Counted from the first letter of the stretch, positions 8,678-16,130 are shown. The stretch: DNA of 64,000 nucleotides from Microbispora hainanensis (GCF_006874475.1 NZ_VIRM01000006.1:124001-188000); one strand, 5' to 3'. Numbers and translations are program-made. The notes: generated by a model from the letters alone, not told the origin.

Positions 8678-8978
8678 GATAGACGTGCAGGGTGGGACGG
8701 TCGGTGAAGGAGAAGACGACGGCCAGATAGCCGAGGACGAGGCCGTCGGCGGGGGCCGCGGTCTCCAGGACGCGGTACGCGGCCGTCAGCCCGGGCGGCT
8801 GGGAGTCGTAGTAGGCGGCGATCCCCGGCCTCCCTACGGTGTAGGGGCGCAGCCCCTGGAAGATCGCGTCCTCCGTGAACAGGGCCGCGACCCGCTGCGG
8901 CTCGTGGGCGTCGACGCCGGCCCTCCACCGGTCGAGGACGTCCCTCAGAATCGTTTCCCTGTCGTCGTCGCTGCTCAT
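8610..8978 (-). CDS. NTF2/SnoaL-like domain protein (SgcJ/EcaC type)
   Basis: 122-aa single-domain cone-fold protein: an N-terminal helix pair ('ILRDVLDRWRAGVDAHEPQRVAAL') followed by 'FTEDAIFQG' and a curved sheet ending 'GWRIGHYQVSRL'. Such proteins bind or isomerise small hydrophobic molecules, but many have no known reaction. The ATG at 8978 has AGGAG upstream. It lies 36 bp downstream of the SDR gene at 9015-9728 on the same strand, so the two probably form an operon. Confidence 0.82.
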   Translation of the reverse strand: MSSDDDRETILRDVLDRWRAGVDAHEPQRVAALFTEDAIFQGLRPYTVGRPGIAAYYDSQPPGLTAAYRVLETAAPADGLVLGYLAVVFSFTDRPTLHVYLSVLVKRTEEGWRIGHYQVSRL

Positions 8979-9014
8979 CAGACGTCTCCTGTCGGTGAGG
9001 CCGGGGATCGCGGA

Positions 9015-9728
9015 TCAGTGGCCGGCGCTCATGCCGCCGTCGACGTGGAGGATCTCGCCGGTCACGAAGGGGGCGGTCTCCAGGTAGACGACCGCGTCCG
9101 CGACGTCGCCCGGCTCGCCCATCCGCCCCACCGGCTGCAGCGCCGCGAGGGCCTCGTGGGTCTCCTCGGGGTGCATGGGGGTCTTGATGGAGCCCGGTGA
9201 GACGGCGTTGACGCGGATGCCGCGCGTGGCGTACTCGATGGCGAGCGATTTGGTCGCGGACTGCAGGCCGCCCTTGGTCAGCGAGGCCAGCACGGACGGC
9301 ACCCGGGAGTCGGCGTTGTCGACCAGGCTGGTGGTGATGGTGACGACGTGGCCGCCACCCTGGGTCAGCATGCGCGCGACGGCGAGCTGGGTGATGTGGA
9401 AGAAGCCGTCGAGGTTCACCCTGGTCACAGCGGCGTAGTCGTCGGGGGTGTAGTCGGTGAACGGCTTGGCGACGAAGATGCCCGCGTTGTTGACCAGGGT
9501 GTCCACCCGGCCGAACCGCTCGACGGCCGCGGCGATCGCGCGTTCGGCGGTGGCGGGGTCGGCGACGTCGCCCTGGACGGTGAGGACGCCGGGGTCGTCG
9601 GAGGGCGCGATGGCGCGTGAGACGGCGACGACGGCGTAGCCCAGCTTGCGGTAGGCCGTGACCAGCGCGGCGCCGATGCCCTGCGACGCGCCGGTGACGA
9701 GGGCGACCTTCTGCTGCGGAATGCTCAT
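9015..9728 (-). CDS. SDR family protein lacking the catalytic tyrosine
   Basis: 237-aa SDR fold with an intact cofactor site ('TGASQGIG' 12-19, 'NNAG' 80-83) and C-terminal 'VTGEILHVDGGMSAGH'. Ser134 and Lys152 are present, but the Y-x-x-x-K tyrosine position (148) is Ala in 'VLASLTKGG', so it is unlikely to be an ordinary dehydrogenase. The ATG at 9728 follows GGAAGG; an upstream in-frame extension would cross the operator. Two dyads lie directly upstream (9751-9769 and 9779-9792). It is followed at 36 bp by the NTF2-like gene, and its upstream neighbour is a LysR gene on the same strand. Confidence 0.88.
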   Translation of the reverse strand: MSIPQQKVALVTGASQGIGAALVTAYRKLGYAVVAVSRAIAPSDDPGVLTVQGDVADPATAERAIAAAVERFGRVDTLVNNAGIFVAKPFTDYTPDDYAAVTRVNLDGFFHITQLAVARMLTQGGGHVVTITTSLVDNADSRVPSVLASLTKGGLQSATKSLAIEYATRGIRVNAVSPGSIKTPMHPEETHEALAALQPVGRMGEPGDVADAVVYLETAPFVTGEILHVDGGMSAGH

Positions 9729-9750
9729 GATGATCCTTCCAGAGGGAGCC

Positions 9751-9769
9751 GGTTGATTACTAGTCAACC
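9751..9769. promoter_or_regulatory. Inverted repeat operator upstream of the SDR gene at 9015-9728
   Basis: GGTTGA-N7-TCAACC, 22 bp upstream of the SDR start codon (minus strand). Its position fits a repressor site overlapping the promoter or 5' leader; the regulator is unknown. Confidence 0.6.
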
Positions 9770-9778
9770 GGTCGTCTA

Positions 9779-9792
9779 TTTACACGTGTGAA
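9779..9792. promoter_or_regulatory. Second palindrome in the same promoter (core ACACGTGT)
   Basis: TTTACACGTGTGAA is a near-perfect palindrome with an 8-bp perfect core, about 28 bp centre-to-centre from the previous dyad. Two different dyads suggest two regulators, or an activator plus a repressor. Confidence 0.5.
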
Positions 9793-9875
9793 CGTAGGCC
9801 GCTGGAGAGGCGAAGTCAAAGCATCATCGGGCGTCGGCCGGAACCGGAATGCTCCCAGCTGATAGGCGCAGGCTC

Positions 9876-10805
9876 CTACAGGTCCGCGAGCCTGGTCTGG
9901 CGGTGCGGATCGTCCCTGGGCAGCCAGGCGTCCGGGCCGTCGACCCCGAAGTGGCCGTCGGCGCGGAGCGCCTCCACGACGGCGAGCACCGAGGCGCGGA
10001 CCTCCGAGCGGCGCCACACCAGCGACCAGGTCCAGTAGATCTCCGGCGCGACGACCGGGCGCCGTACGAGGTCCGGCGGCAGCGGGGTGGTCTGGCCCTT
10101 GGGCGAGTTGATGATCGGGCGGCGGCCGCGGCGCACGTGGTCGAAGAACCCCGGGCCGGTGATGCCGCCGTCGGAGATGCGGACGGCGGTGGCCCCGGTC
10201 TCGCCGGCCAGCTCCTCGGCGTACGCGTTCCAGGACGACCAGGAGGTGGTGTCGGCGTCGAGCAGGATGCCGGTGTCGCGGGCGGGAATCTCGGTGCTGT
10301 CCCGGCCGGTGGCCACGGCGTAGAGGCGGTCGGCGCCGATGAGCTGGGCGTGCAGGCCGCGCCGCTCCAGATCGCCGGTGCGCAGCCAGCAGATCGCGAG
10401 GTCCAGGCCGCCTTCGGAGACCCGGGCGGCCTGGGTGTGCGAGGGCGCGACCCAGGCGTCGACGTGGACCTGCGCCACCGCTGCCGTACGCGTGGTCAGG
10501 TCCGGGGGCAGCCAGTTGACGTAGCCGAGCCGCACCGGTTCCGATCCGGCCAGCCGGCGGGCCCGGTGCCGGAGGTCGTCGGCGCGTTCCAGCAGGGCCC
10601 GGGCGTCGGACAGCAGGGCGAAACCCGCAGGGGTGAGGGACACCGAGCGGCGATCCCGGTCGAACAGGCGCACGCCCAGGTCGCGCTCCAGCGCCTTGAT
10701 CTGCTGGGACAGGGAAGGACCGGCGATGAGCAGGCGCCTGGCCGCGTTGCCGAAGTTCAGCTCCTCGGCGACCGCGACGAAATACCGCAACTGGCGCAGC
10801 TCCAT
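9876..10805 (-). CDS. LysR family transcriptional regulator
   Basis: 309-aa LysR-type regulator: helix-turn-helix in 'FGNAARRLLIAGPSLSQQIKALE' (about 18-40) and an effector domain to the C-terminus. The start at 10805 aligns with 'MELRQLRYFVAVAEELNF'; an in-frame ATG at 10814 (three residues longer) is also possible and neither has a clear Shine-Dalgarno site. A perfect 7-5-7 inverted repeat sits on this start region (10814-10832), suggesting autoregulation. The gene lies between the atypical SDR and TetR genes on the same strand. Confidence 0.88.
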   Translation of the reverse strand: MELRQLRYFVAVAEELNFGNAARRLLIAGPSLSQQIKALERDLGVRLFDRDRRSVSLTPAGFALLSDARALLERADDLRHRARRLAGSEPVRLGYVNWLPPDLTTRTAAVAQVHVDAWVAPSHTQAARVSEGGLDLAICWLRTGDLERRGLHAQLIGADRLYAVATGRDSTEIPARDTGILLDADTTSWSSWNAYAEELAGETGATAVRISDGGITGPGFFDHVRRGRRPIINSPKGQTTPLPPDLVRRPVVAPEIYWTWSLVWRRSEVRASVLAVVEALRADGHFGVDGPDAWLPRDDPHRQTRLADL

Positions 10806-10813
10806 GCTGGCCA

Positions 10814-10832
10814 TGGTAGGTAGCGCCTACCA
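10814..10832. promoter_or_regulatory. Inverted repeat at the LysR start codon
   Basis: TGGTAGG-N5-CCTACCA, perfect 7-bp arms, 9 bases from the LysR start and touching the alternative start. Binding there would block transcription or translation initiation of the regulator, a common autorepression layout. Confidence 0.6.
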
Positions 10833-10854
10833 GTGCCGCCCGGAGGGGCGGGGG

Positions 10855-11469
10855 TCAGAGACCGCGGGCCATCTCGGCGCGGGCGCCGAGCAGCGCCAGG
10901 CAGTTGGCCCACAGAGGGCCGAGCCGCTGCGTGTCGTTGTAGAGCTTGGCGAACAGAACGTGCCCCTCCAGCTGGGCCACCACCGACCGCGCGGCCTCCC
11001 GGGTGTCGGCCACGGTGGCATCCCCACGCGCCTGGGCCTCGACGACGACCGCCTCGATCATGTCGACCTGCGCGTCGAAGATCTCCTGCAGCCGGCCGCG
11101 GATGGCTTCGGTCTGGTTGCTCATCTCCAGAGTGAGATTGCCGAACAAGCAGCCCGAGACGGTGCCGCAATCGCGTTGCCCGGCACGCTGGGCGGCCCGG
11201 GTCGCCTCGAACAGCCGGCGCAGACGTTCCAGCGGCTCCCCCTCGCCGGACAGGATCCGCCTCCAGTCCCGCTCCTGGTCGGCCCAGTGCTCGTCGATGA
11301 CCGCCAGAGCGAGGGCTTCCTTGGTCTCGAAGAAGTAGTAGAAGCTGCCCTTGGGCACACCGGCCGCCTTGCAGATCTCCGCCACGCCCAGGGCGGAGTA
11401 ACCACGCAGCTCGATGAGCGTCCGGGCGGCGCCGAGAATCTTCTCCTTGGCATCGCTGGTCCGTCCCAT
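10855..11469 (-). CDS. TetR/AcrR family transcriptional regulator
   Basis: 204-aa TetR-family repressor. DNA-binding helices at 'ALGVAEICKAAGVPKGSFYYFFETKEAL' (about residues 26-53), then an all-helical ligand domain with 'GCLFGNLTLEMSNQTEAIR', typical of the TetR_C_16-like group near NemR/AcuR-type regulators. The ATG at 11469 is chosen from the family N-terminus. A perfect 18-bp palindrome lies 8 bp upstream, so it almost certainly represses its own gene; other targets could include the LysR gene 40 bp downstream. Confidence 0.92.
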   Translation of the reverse strand: MGRTSDAKEKILGAARTLIELRGYSALGVAEICKAAGVPKGSFYYFFETKEALALAVIDEHWADQERDWRRILSGEGEPLERLRRLFEATRAAQRAGQRDCGTVSGCLFGNLTLEMSNQTEAIRGRLQEIFDAQVDMIEAVVVEAQARGDATVADTREAARSVVAQLEGHVLFAKLYNDTQRLGPLWANCLALLGARAEMARGL

Positions 11470-11477
11470 GCCATCAG

Positions 11478-11495
11478 TATACGACCGGTCGTATA
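11478..11495. promoter_or_regulatory. 18-bp perfect palindrome, probable TetR operator
   Basis: TATACGACC/GGTCGTATA is a gap-free perfect palindrome directly upstream of the TetR gene, in the 68-bp gap to the XRE-type gene. The size and position are those of an autoregulatory TetR operator. Confidence 0.82.
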
Positions 11496-11537
11496 AAATG
11501 CCCGGGTTGGCCGACGGTCGCGTGAGGGGGTCCGTCG

Positions 11538-12878
11538 TCACATCGTAAGTTCGGGGTGCCGCGACCGGCCGAGGTCGGTCAGCCGTTCGTCCAGCGCCCG
11601 CGTCTGCGCGGCGGGCGGCAGGACCTGCAGCACGCGGCGGACACGGTCGTGCCCGATCGCGTACCACTGGTCGTCGAGCGCGTCGACCGCCTGCCTGAGG
11701 TGTTCGGCGGCCTGGTCGCCGTCGGCGGGGGCGTGGGCGGCGGCGAGGTCGGCGAGCAGCACCGAGCGCTGCTTGCCGCCGTTCGGGCCCAGGTCGTCGA
11801 GCGCCTTGCGCAGCCTGCGGGTCGCCTCCTCGTGGTGGCCCGCCGTCAGCGCGCTGTAGCCGGCGAACCCGTCGAGCCTCGCCCGCTCGAAGAAGTCCAG
11901 CCACGGGGGGTCGTCGCCGTCCGCGTCCACCATCTGGTCGGCGCGGTCGATGTGGCGCATGCACTCCTTCGGCTCGCCGCAGCGGGCCGAGATCTCCGAC
12001 GCCACGCAGTGCAGCCACGCCCGGGTGAGCGGGCCGACGCCGTGCCAGGCGTGCGCGAACGCCGCGTCCAGCAGGCCCAGGGCGTCCGTACGGTTGCCCT
12101 CGAACCCCGGCACGAACGCCGCATGGGCGAGCACGGCGGCGGCGAGCGGATGGTCGCCGCACTCCCGGGTGGCCGACAGGGCCATCCGGTACAGCCGCGC
12201 GGCGGTGGGGCCGTCGTCGAGGTCGAAGAAGGCGACCCTGCCCGACAGCAGGGCCGAGCGCGCGGCCGCCTCGGCCAGCGTCTGCCTGACCGCTCCCTCC
12301 GGCGCCGCCCGCAGCAGGCTCATGCCGAGTCGCGTGTGCGCGACCGACGCCTGGAAGATGTCGTCCGGCGGCGAGGTCCAATAGAGGGCGGCCTGCTTGT
12401 CGACGACGCGGGCGAACGCCTCGGCCGACTCGGCGTCGACCCCGCGTCCTCGTTCCACCGCCGCGGGAAGACGCTCGCCGCCCTCGCCGAGGAGCGGAGC
12501 GAGCACGCCCGCGCCGAGAAGCCCCCGCAGGAACGTGGAGCGGTCGATGCCTTCTGCGACGATCATGCTCAGCAGCCTCCGTATCTCGTCCACCACCTCC
12601 GTGACCGGCCGTATGGCCATCTCGTCGGGGGTGAGCAGTCCCAGCTCGCTCGCGGGCTTGTCGAAAATCGTCACGAGGTGCTTGCGGTAACGCGGATCCG
12701 GCCACCGCTCGCCGGTCTCCCACCGACGCACCGTGTTGGCCGTCAGGCCGGTGTCCTTGTCGTCGCACGACCGCATGGACGCGCGGATGCGCTCGCACAG
12801 CTCCTCGTAGGACCACCCGCGCTGCAGGCGTTCCCACGCGAGCCGGCGGTTCGGCGGATGGCGGTGGTTGGCCGGCAT
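11538..12878 (-). CDS. XRE-type helix-turn-helix regulator with TPR-like helical domain
   Basis: 446-aa regulator. N-terminal XRE-like helix-turn-helix: 'LAWERLQRGWSYEELCERI...TANTVRRWETGERWPDP' (about residues 13-65). Then a linker and an all-helical region of tetratricopeptide-like pairs to the C-terminus. The layout matches the actinobacterial NsdA/BldD-associated regulator group, whose members influence development or secondary metabolism; that role is known for some relatives and only inferred here. The ATG at 12878 has GAGGAGG upstream. It is divergent from the 72-aa gene at 13060, with a 23-bp perfect inverted repeat between them. Confidence 0.85.
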   Translation of the reverse strand: MPANHRHPPNRRLAWERLQRGWSYEELCERIRASMRSCDDKDTGLTANTVRRWETGERWPDPRYRKHLVTIFDKPASELGLLTPDEMAIRPVTEVVDEIRRLLSMIVAEGIDRSTFLRGLLGAGVLAPLLGEGGERLPAAVERGRGVDAESAEAFARVVDKQAALYWTSPPDDIFQASVAHTRLGMSLLRAAPEGAVRQTLAEAAARSALLSGRVAFFDLDDGPTAARLYRMALSATRECGDHPLAAAVLAHAAFVPGFEGNRTDALGLLDAAFAHAWHGVGPLTRAWLHCVASEISARCGEPKECMRHIDRADQMVDADGDDPPWLDFFERARLDGFAGYSALTAGHHEEATRRLRKALDDLGPNGGKQRSVLLADLAAAHAPADGDQAAEHLRQAVDALDDQWYAIGHDRVRRVLQVLPPAAQTRALDERLTDLGRSRHPELTM

Positions 12879-12912
12879 GTCGCACCCCTCCTCGCACGAC
12901 CGCAAGCACGCT

Positions 12913-12935
12913 GTGTCAGCGTGACACGCTGACAC
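12913..12935. promoter_or_regulatory. 23-bp perfect inverted repeat in the XRE/small-protein divergon
   Basis: GTGTCAGCGT-GAC-ACGCTGACAC. The same stretch also reads as three phased TGTCA/TGACA half-sites 8 bp apart, so two overlapping dyads are present. It lies 35 bp before the XRE-type start codon and 125 bp before the divergent small gene; the likely binder is the XRE protein. Confidence 0.75.
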
Positions 12936-13059
12936 TACGGGAGATTTTGTGTTCGCGCGGCTACTGGCTGTGATTGGACGTCCTCTGGCTGATACTCCAA
13001 CCGCTTCAAAAGCGCTTAGCTTGGCCCACTTCCGCGAGCAGCCGTTGGAGATGGGTGAC

Positions 13060-13278
13060 ATGACCACGTTGGAGGACATCGCACGGGTCCATACGGGCTG
13101 GATCATCTGGCGGTCGGACGTCGGCCGCTGGTGGGCGACCAGGCGCGGCGCGGTGGACCTCGAAGCGATCCGCATGGGATGCGCGATGACGCTCGACGCC
13201 GACGATCCCGAGGCCCTCGCCGCCGCCCTGGACGCACAGGCCGAGCTGACCGCCGAGTTCGCCGCCGACGCCGGGTGA
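13060..13278 (+). CDS. Small conserved-looking protein, 72 aa, divergent from XRE regulator
   Basis: Acidic 72-aa protein beginning 'MTTLEDIARVHTGW', with a Trp-rich centre ('WIIWRSDVGRWWATRRG') and an acidic helical tail. The ATG at 13060 has GGAG 9 bases upstream; the ATG at 13051 lacks that spacing. No membrane segment and no family I can name. Its divergence from an XRE/TPR regulator gene across a strong dyad suggests the two are controlled together. It is followed by a clear terminator at 13339-13368. Confidence 0.68.
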   Translation: MTTLEDIARVHTGWIIWRSDVGRWWATRRGAVDLEAIRMGCAMTLDADDPEALAAALDAQAELTAEFAADAG

Positions 13279-13338
13279 CCGGGACCCTCCGGTACGGTCG
13301 GCGACCGCACCGGAGACGGTCCGTGAGACAACGTGAAC

Positions 13339-13368
13339 CGCGCAGGCGCCGTCACCGGTGCCTGCGCG
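13339..13368. terminator. Hairpin terminator after the 72-aa gene
   Basis: A 12-bp stem starting CGCGCAGGC (one G-T pair) with a 6-nt loop, between the convergent small gene and the HsdR-N-like gene. Confidence 0.75.
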
Positions 13369-13403
13369 TCGCACTGCCTGCCCTCCGCTGCTCGGGTGAG
13401 CAG

Positions 13404-13450
13404 GTCAGGCCAGCAAATCAGGCCAGCAAATCAGGCCAGCAGATCAGGCC
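13404..13450. repeat. 13-bp tandem repeat over the 3' end of the HsdR-N-like gene
   Basis: About 3.6 copies of ATCAGGCCAGCAA (first copy GTCAGG..., last truncated). On the minus strand every unit carries TGA. The gene's own stop (13431-13433) is in the third copy, and copies at 13418 and 13405 put TGA in the other two frames within 26 bp. Confidence 0.92.
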
Positions 13451-14216
13451 GCAGTACCTCCGCCTGGAGGACGCGCTCGATCTCCTTCTCGTCCGCATTG
13501 TGTCCCGTCTGCCGCCGCAGCTCCTTCCGTACGGCGTCGAGGATCACCGGAGTGAGGAGGACGCGTACGAGGGACTTCGGGGCCGTCGCCGCGCGGGCCT
13601 TCCACAGGTCGTCTATCAGGCGGCGCTTGAACGCCTCCTTGCTGAGGTAGAAGAGCGCGTCGGCCTTCCCGGTCAGACCGCCGTCGTCGAGGAGATCGAC
13701 CTGCAGGGCCAGGTCGATGACGACGGGAAGACCGCCGGTGAGGTGGTAGACCTGCCACACCTGCCCATTCGTCAGCACCATCCATTCGAGGCCCTCGTTC
13801 ACCGCGTACATCTGCACCTGCCGCAGGTGCTTGACGCCCAGTTTCTGCGTGCACCGCTTGACCTCGATGAAAGCGGCGAGCTGCTTGTCCACCCGGATGC
13901 CGTAGTCGGCGAATTCCCCTTTGACCTGATATTCGGTCGTGAGGTCTTCGTATTTGTCGTATCCCAGCCCCTCGCAGAGGAAATCGGTGACGAGGAGCCG
14001 GGTGTCGCCCTCGTTGGCGTCGCGGGCGATGAGGTCGCTGAGCGGCTTGCCGTACCGGCGGATCGCCGTGCGAATCCGATTGCGCGCCTCGGATTCCCAT
14101 TTCGGCATGGTCCGTGGCGTGGATGCCTTCCGGATCCCGCGTGCGTCGCTGTCATCCCTGGTGACGGCTGGAGTCGCCTCGGATGTGGCAAGGGCCTCGG
14201 ACGTCTGGTCGCTCAT
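13431..14216 (-). CDS. Orphan type I restriction HsdR N-terminal-like protein (PD-(D/E)xK)
   Basis: 261-aa protein resembling only the N-terminal nuclease domain of type I restriction endonucleases. A charged N-terminus (1-40) is followed by the nuclease core, with Asp104 in 'EFADYGI' and Glu118-x-Lys120 in 'AAFIEVKR', the PD-(D/E)xK metal site. 'HLRQVQMYAVNEGLEWMVLTNG' continues the fold. There is no helicase motor and no hsdM/hsdS nearby. The ATG at 14216 has AAGG 8 bases upstream. Stand-alone HsdR-N proteins are widespread in actinobacteria without established function; a DNA-processing or defence role is possible but not shown. Base composition is somewhat less GC-rich than its neighbours. 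Confidence 0.82.
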   Translation of the reverse strand: MSDQTSEALATSEATPAVTRDDSDARGIRKASTPRTMPKWESEARNRIRTAIRRYGKPLSDLIARDANEGDTRLLVTDFLCEGLGYDKYEDLTTEYQVKGEFADYGIRVDKQLAAFIEVKRCTQKLGVKHLRQVQMYAVNEGLEWMVLTNGQVWQVYHLTGGLPVVIDLALQVDLLDDGGLTGKADALFYLSKEAFKRRLIDDLWKARAATAPKSLVRVLLTPVILDAVRKELRRQTGHNADEKEIERVLQAEVLRPDLLA

Positions 14217-14556
14217 CGGATGCGCCTTCTCCTCGCTGCGGTTCGGGTCATCGTGTAGTCACGGGTGTAACGGTGTTGGACGCGTTTCCGCCTCCAAATG
14301 GTTACCACTGTAAATATCTGTTCAGCAACAAATAGCGATGCCCGCTATTTCCGGCCACTTCGTGCTTTATTGGGAAATGTCTCCATAAAAGGAGGATGCA
14401 GGGCGCCGCTCGGTGCCGGTGCCGGTGCGGGCGCTCTGGGCGGGCGGGAGCACTCGGCCGCCGGCGGCCGGTGCTGCCTGTGCGGGTCTGGTAGGGGGTT
14501 CCCGCTTCGCTTGCGTGTCGCTATAGTGCAAAGTGCAATAAAGCGATGGGGGAGTG
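14217..14556. other. 340-bp gap: AT-rich stretch, hairpin and PadR promoter region
   Basis: No convincing gene. 14280-14395 is strikingly AT-rich for this window and contains the perfect hairpin at 14330-14350. A strong AAAGGAGG at 14387-14394 abuts an ATG (14395) with no spacer, opening only a short Arg-rich frame. A GTGCCG micro-repeat follows at about 14411. Before the PadR gene a direct repeat AGTGCAA-AGTGCAA (14525-14538) could be its operator. Confidence 0.5.
14330..14350. repeat. AT-rich perfect hairpin
   Basis: AAATAGCG-N5-CGCTATTT, 8-bp perfect arms, in the AT-rich gap upstream of the HsdR-N-like gene. It could be a transcript hairpin or a regulator dyad. Confidence 0.55.
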
Positions 14557-15156
14557 ATGGCGCGGGGACGGGCGGACAGGGACCTGGTCGGGCTGACGGT
14601 GCTCGCCCTGCTGTCCGTACGGCCCGCGCACCCCTATGAGCTGCACCGATTCGTCATCGACACGCACAAGGACTACATCGGCGGCCTGCCGCGCAGCCTC
14701 TATCACGCGGTCGACCGGCTGGCCCGCGAGGAGCTCATCGTCCCCGTCGAGACCAGCAGGGAGGGCCGCAGGCCCGAGCGAACGGTCTATCAGGTGACCG
14801 ACGAGGGGCGGGCCGAGCTGAGCAGCCGGCTCCGCCGCCTGCTGGAGCAGCCGGACGGCGACACCAAGGTCTTCCTGGCCGCGGTGTCGTTGATGGGGTG
14901 CCTTCCGGTCCCCGAGGCGGAGCGGGCGCTGAGCACCCGCGTCGCCACGCTGGAGGGCGCCATCGTCGCCGCCGACGCGCACATCGCGGCGCTCGCCGGC
15001 TCCGGCCTGCCGCGCGTGCTGGTCCTCGAAGTGGAGTACGACCGGGCGATGAAGGCGGCCGAACTGGAGTGGGTCCGCGCGACCCTCGCCGAGATCCGGT
15101 CCGGCCAGGTTTCCTGGAGCGCCGATTCGAACGCCGGGCAGCTCGACCCACAGTGA
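14557..15156 (+). CDS. PadR family transcriptional regulator
   Basis: 199-aa PadR-like regulator. Winged helix at the N-terminus ('TVLALLSVRPAHPYEL', 'GGLPRSLYHAVDRLAREELI', then the wing 'RPERTVYQVTDEGRAEL', about residues 15-90) and a helical C-terminal dimerisation half (about 100-190). The ATG at 14557 is preferred over the GTG at 14554 because GGGGGAG ends just upstream. PadR proteins usually repress a neighbouring detoxification or transport gene, but none is adjacent; the two small ligand-binding-fold genes downstream are the nearest candidates. Confidence 0.9.
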   Translation: MARGRADRDLVGLTVLALLSVRPAHPYELHRFVIDTHKDYIGGLPRSLYHAVDRLAREELIVPVETSREGRRPERTVYQVTDEGRAELSSRLRRLLEQPDGDTKVFLAAVSLMGCLPVPEAERALSTRVATLEGAIVAADAHIAALAGSGLPRVLVLEVEYDRAMKAAELEWVRATLAEIRSGQVSWSADSNAGQLDPQ

Positions 15157-15279
15157 CGCGCCGGCCGGATGCGCCAACATCCGGCCGGCGCCGGACCCGA
15201 CCACCCGCGAAGCGGCCGATCAGGACTCGCACCCCAGAGGATAGGCGGCTTCGCGGTCATCCGAGAGGAGCCGCACGAC

Positions 15280-15678
15280 ATGTCCGACGACATCAACCGC
15301 CTGCTCGACGCGCTGATCACGGCCTGGAACGGCGGGGACGCCGCCGCCTTCGCGGGGCTGTTCACCGAGGACGCCGACTACGTGACGTACTTCGGGGCCC
15401 GCATGGAGGGCCGGCAGGCCATCGAGGACAGCCACAGGGCGCTGTTCGAGGGGCCGCTGAAGGGATCCCGGCTGGGCGCGCCCGCCGTCGCGCCGCCGCT
15501 GCGGAAGATCCGCCTCCTGAGCCCGGACGCGGCGCTGGTCGTGACCACCGGGGGATCGGCCCTGCCGGACGGCACGGCCGATCCGGGCCGTGATTCGATC
15601 ATGACGTTCACCGCCGTCAGGGAGGTCGGCGGCTGGCGCTTCGCGTCGTTCCACAACACCCGGATCGGCACGCCGTGA
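15280..15678 (+). CDS. NTF2/SnoaL-like protein (SgcJ/EcaC family)
   Basis: 132-aa cone-fold protein: 'LLDALITAWNGGDAAAFAGLFTEDADYVTYFG' is the typical first helix plus strand, ending 'GWRFASFHNTRI'. The family is often annotated as SgcJ/EcaC oxidoreductase, but most members have no proven reaction. The ATG at 15280 has GAGAGGAG upstream. Its stop overlaps the GTG of the next gene (GTGA), so the two are coupled. Confidence 0.85.
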   Translation: MSDDINRLLDALITAWNGGDAAAFAGLFTEDADYVTYFGARMEGRQAIEDSHRALFEGPLKGSRLGAPAVAPPLRKIRLLSPDAALVVTTGGSALPDGTADPGRDSIMTFTAVREVGGWRFASFHNTRIGTP

Positions 15679-16130
15679 CGTCCGCGGGAACCCTCCTCGT
15701 CGAGGTTCGCGGCATCGTCGAGGCCCCGGTCGAGCGGGTGGCGGGCCTGCTCCTGCACGTACGGCCGGGGCCGGTGGGACGCGACAACTGCTTTCCGTTC
15801 GCCGAGCACGGCGGAACGCTCACGGGCGGGCCGGACCGCTTCGTCCTCGCCGCGCCCGGCCACTCGATGACAGTGGAGGTGGGGCGGGACCTGCTGGCCG
15901 CGCAGGGCGGCTGGTGGTGGCGGGGCGAATACCGCCTCGCACCCGACCCCGCCGGCACGCTGCTGGTGCACCAGGTCCGCAACGTGGCCGAGCGGCTGAG
16001 GTGGGGAGTGCCTCTCGCCAACGGGTTCTTCCGGCGGCTCGGCCCGCAGACGCGCGACGGCTTCGCCGCGCTGCTCGACCGGGTGGGCGCCGAGCTGGGC
16101 TGCCCGGTGCGCCTGCTGGACAAGCGGTGA
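15675..16130 (+). CDS. SRPBCC-like small-molecule-binding protein
   Basis: 151-aa protein starting at GTG 15675, overlapping the upstream stop by 4 bp. 'VEVRGIVEAPVERVAGLLLHV' and a C-terminal helix 'FFRRLGPQTRDGFAALLDRVGAEL' fit the START/SRPBCC helix-grip fold (polyketide cyclase/dehydrase type). Trp-rich centre 'GGWWWRGEYRL'. Function unknown; coupling to the NTF2-like protein suggests a shared small hydrophobic ligand or substrate, which is inference. Confidence 0.72.
   Translation: MTSAGTLLVEVRGIVEAPVERVAGLLLHVRPGPVGRDNCFPFAEHGGTLTGGPDRFVLAAPGHSMTVEVGRDLLAAQGGWWWRGEYRLAPDPAGTLLVHQVRNVAERLRWGVPLANGFFRRLGPQTRDGFAALLDRVGAELGCPVRLLDKR

Noticed and set aside
13404-13450. CRISPR-like direct repeats (also 34653-34728 and 55744-55847)
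   Set aside because: Units are contiguous without spacers and too short; they are simple tandem repeats and no cas genes are near.
14395-14493. Short Arg-rich frame after AAAGGAGG
   Set aside because: No spacer between Shine-Dalgarno and ATG, composition from a GTGCCG repeat, no resemblance to a protein.
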